Part shown: in pieces, positions 62,690 to 64,000 of the stretch | Position numbering within the stretch: position 1 is the first letter of the stretch | Layout: every line of letters starts with the position of its first letter | From: Numida meleagris | Taxonomy: Eukaryota; Chordata; Aves; Galliformes; Numididae | DNA: 64,000 nucleotides | Assembly (NCBI RefSeq): GCF_002078875.1 | Contig: NC_034412.1 | Coordinates: forward strand, 77,440,136 to 77,504,135 | Direction: 5' to 3' | Translations under genes and position numbers: made by a program | Notes under the pieces: model-generated | The model's input: only the letters and a program-made list of their open reading frames with translations | What the model was told of the DNA's origin: nothing | Database searches by the model: none

Positions 62690-62985
62690 GAGCAAATTGG
62701 CTGGTGCAGTAACTTAGCCGCTCTCAGTGATATTTGAAAAGTCACGGCAGTCAGGTGAAGTCCCTGGTGACTGGAAAAAAGGCAATACCACATTGATTTT
62801 TAAGAAGAGCAGAAAGGTTGAGCCAGGGAACGACCGACCTGTCAACTTCATGTCTGTGCAGGGGAAGATCATGGTACAGATCCTCCTGGAAGCTAGGCTA
62901 AGGAACATGGAAGAGAAGGTAGTCATGCAAGACAATGAGCATGACTTCAGCAAGGCACAAGATAAATGGAAGGCAAATGAAATAA
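62690..62985 (+). pseudogene. CR1 reverse-transcriptase fragment (fingers region)
   Basis: An open frame at 62727-63005 reads EKSRQSGEVPGDWKKGNTTL, then IFKKSRKVEPGNDRPV, then GKIMVQILLEARLRNME. This is the region upstream of the Asp-Asp box in CR1 ORF2, including the usual PGNxRPV segment (here with Asp). The upstream bases CCGCTCTCAGTGATATTTGA also fit CR1. It lacks the 3' tail, so it is an internal piece of an older copy cut at both ends. Confidence 0.85.
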
Positions 62986-64000
62986 TAAATGGAAAAGTAG
63001 GCTAGAAAGGGAAAAAAGACAGAACTGCATTTCTGGTCGTGGTAAACAGCTAAATTATCTCCTAATCTACTGAAGGCATGCTCTGGATCATAAAACTGGA
63101 AGTGTAAGGGACAAAACCAAGACTGTGGAAGTGTAAGGTTAGCCACTCCTTTCAGTACCATTTAAGTATAAATTCAAATCAGCTCATATCACTGAACTTA
63201 AAGTGAGTTTGGCAAGCTAGAAAAGAAATACTTCTTCTCATCTAGCCAATGTATAAGTAATTGTAGTGTTTATTTTTTGCTTATTTTTTCACTTCTTTAT
63301 AAACATTTCCAAATATTTTGTCTGTTTACAATACTATGATTTCATAGTTGTAATTTTCTTCTGAACATATCTTGAGTATTCTCATGAAAAGCTACAGAGT
63401 AAGAGAAGACTGTGGAGTAGCCTCAATCATTTTACTAAAAGTAGGAAACATGACACACCAACCATTGTACATCTACTACACTAACCATTGAAGACAATAG
63501 ATTTATATAAACTGTATTTAGTTTCAATTAATAAACTAATTTCCAGCTAACTATGAAATACTGTGTTTTCAATAGCACTTTTAGACCTAGAACTAGTATT
63601 CTTTTAAGGACATATTATCAACTGATTCACATCAAGACCTTGGAAATTATTGAAGATTTGTCATAAATAGAGGGCAAAGAATATGACACTAACACCTCAA
63701 AATAATTTATGTATTTAATTCCTATCTTTTCATGAGAAAAGATATGATAACTATCATTTTTACTTAAGCTATAGCTACTTATAACAATTTTTTTTTTTTT
63801 ACATTAGTAAGTATTAAACATTATGTCATGCTTTTGGAGCAATTGTCATCTTGCTGACCACAGCAATTGAAAGTAAGAGACTCACAGGACAAGGATCTTT
63901 AGTTACTGTCATACTGTCTGTTTACAACAAAAGAGCAACTGACTATATTACTGTCACTAAAATTAACTGTTGCTAATTCCAAACTCCACTGAATAACAAC
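62986..64000. other. Unique AT-rich DNA to window end
   Basis: No element or exon recognised. T-run at about 63788-63800. Confidence 0.55.

Overview
This window looks like AT-rich, gene-poor nuclear DNA from a bird. The diagnosis rests on its repeats. There are about fifteen truncated copies of the avian/reptilian LINE CR1, in both orientations, many ending in the typical ATTCTATGA-type 3' octamer repeat. There are two mariner copies that look like the chicken element called Galluhop, two degraded hAT (Charlie-like) transposase copies, and five solo or probable solo LTRs of at least three endogenous-retrovirus families. Galluhop-like mariners point towards Galliformes, but other birds carry them too, so the order is left open. 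I found no exon of a host gene, no tRNA or rRNA, no CpG island and no CRISPR-like array. The window is best read as intergenic desert or the inside of a very large intron.

Layout. 1-6.3 kb: unique AT-rich DNA with CR1 (776-991, 1369-1535, 4768-4917), a mariner fragment (1545-1722) and a CA repeat. 6.3-7.4 kb: an assembly gap (6392-7379) with a CATAGAAT octamer array on one side and a CCATCC hexamer array on the other. 7.4-14.6 kb: unique AT-rich DNA. 14.6-20.2 kb: a CR1 3' end (14655-15397), a long AAAAG array (15588-15917), an internally deleted mariner (17111-17637) and a solo LTR with a perfect 5-bp target duplication (19620-20179). 20.2-40.7 kb: mostly unique DNA with scattered CR1 tails and a CR1/hAT composite (22525-23080).

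40.7-42.8 kb is a run of head-to-tail CR1 copies. 44.7-48.7 kb is the most complex part: a possible old LTR split by a younger solo LTR (45373-45901), a second hAT copy (46536-47280), and a CR1 split by another LTR (47467-48018). 49-59 kb is mostly unique. 58.9-63 kb holds an LTR related to the one at 47.5 kb, a ~1-kb CR1 with a recognisable reverse-transcriptase remnant, an LTR with TATA box, AATAAA and a triplicated 34-bp unit carrying AP-1/NF-E2-like sites, and a CR1 reverse-transcriptase fragment.

How the parts relate. The window is a layered record of insertions. Old hAT, mariner and CR1 copies are overlain by ERV LTRs, some of them nested. None of the transposon reading frames is intact. 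I did not find a convincing new biological system. The observations most worth checking are the paired hAT copies, the AP-1-rich LTR enhancer, the nested LTR and CR1 structures, the repeat-flanked gap, and several unique blocks that read like conserved non-coding DNA.
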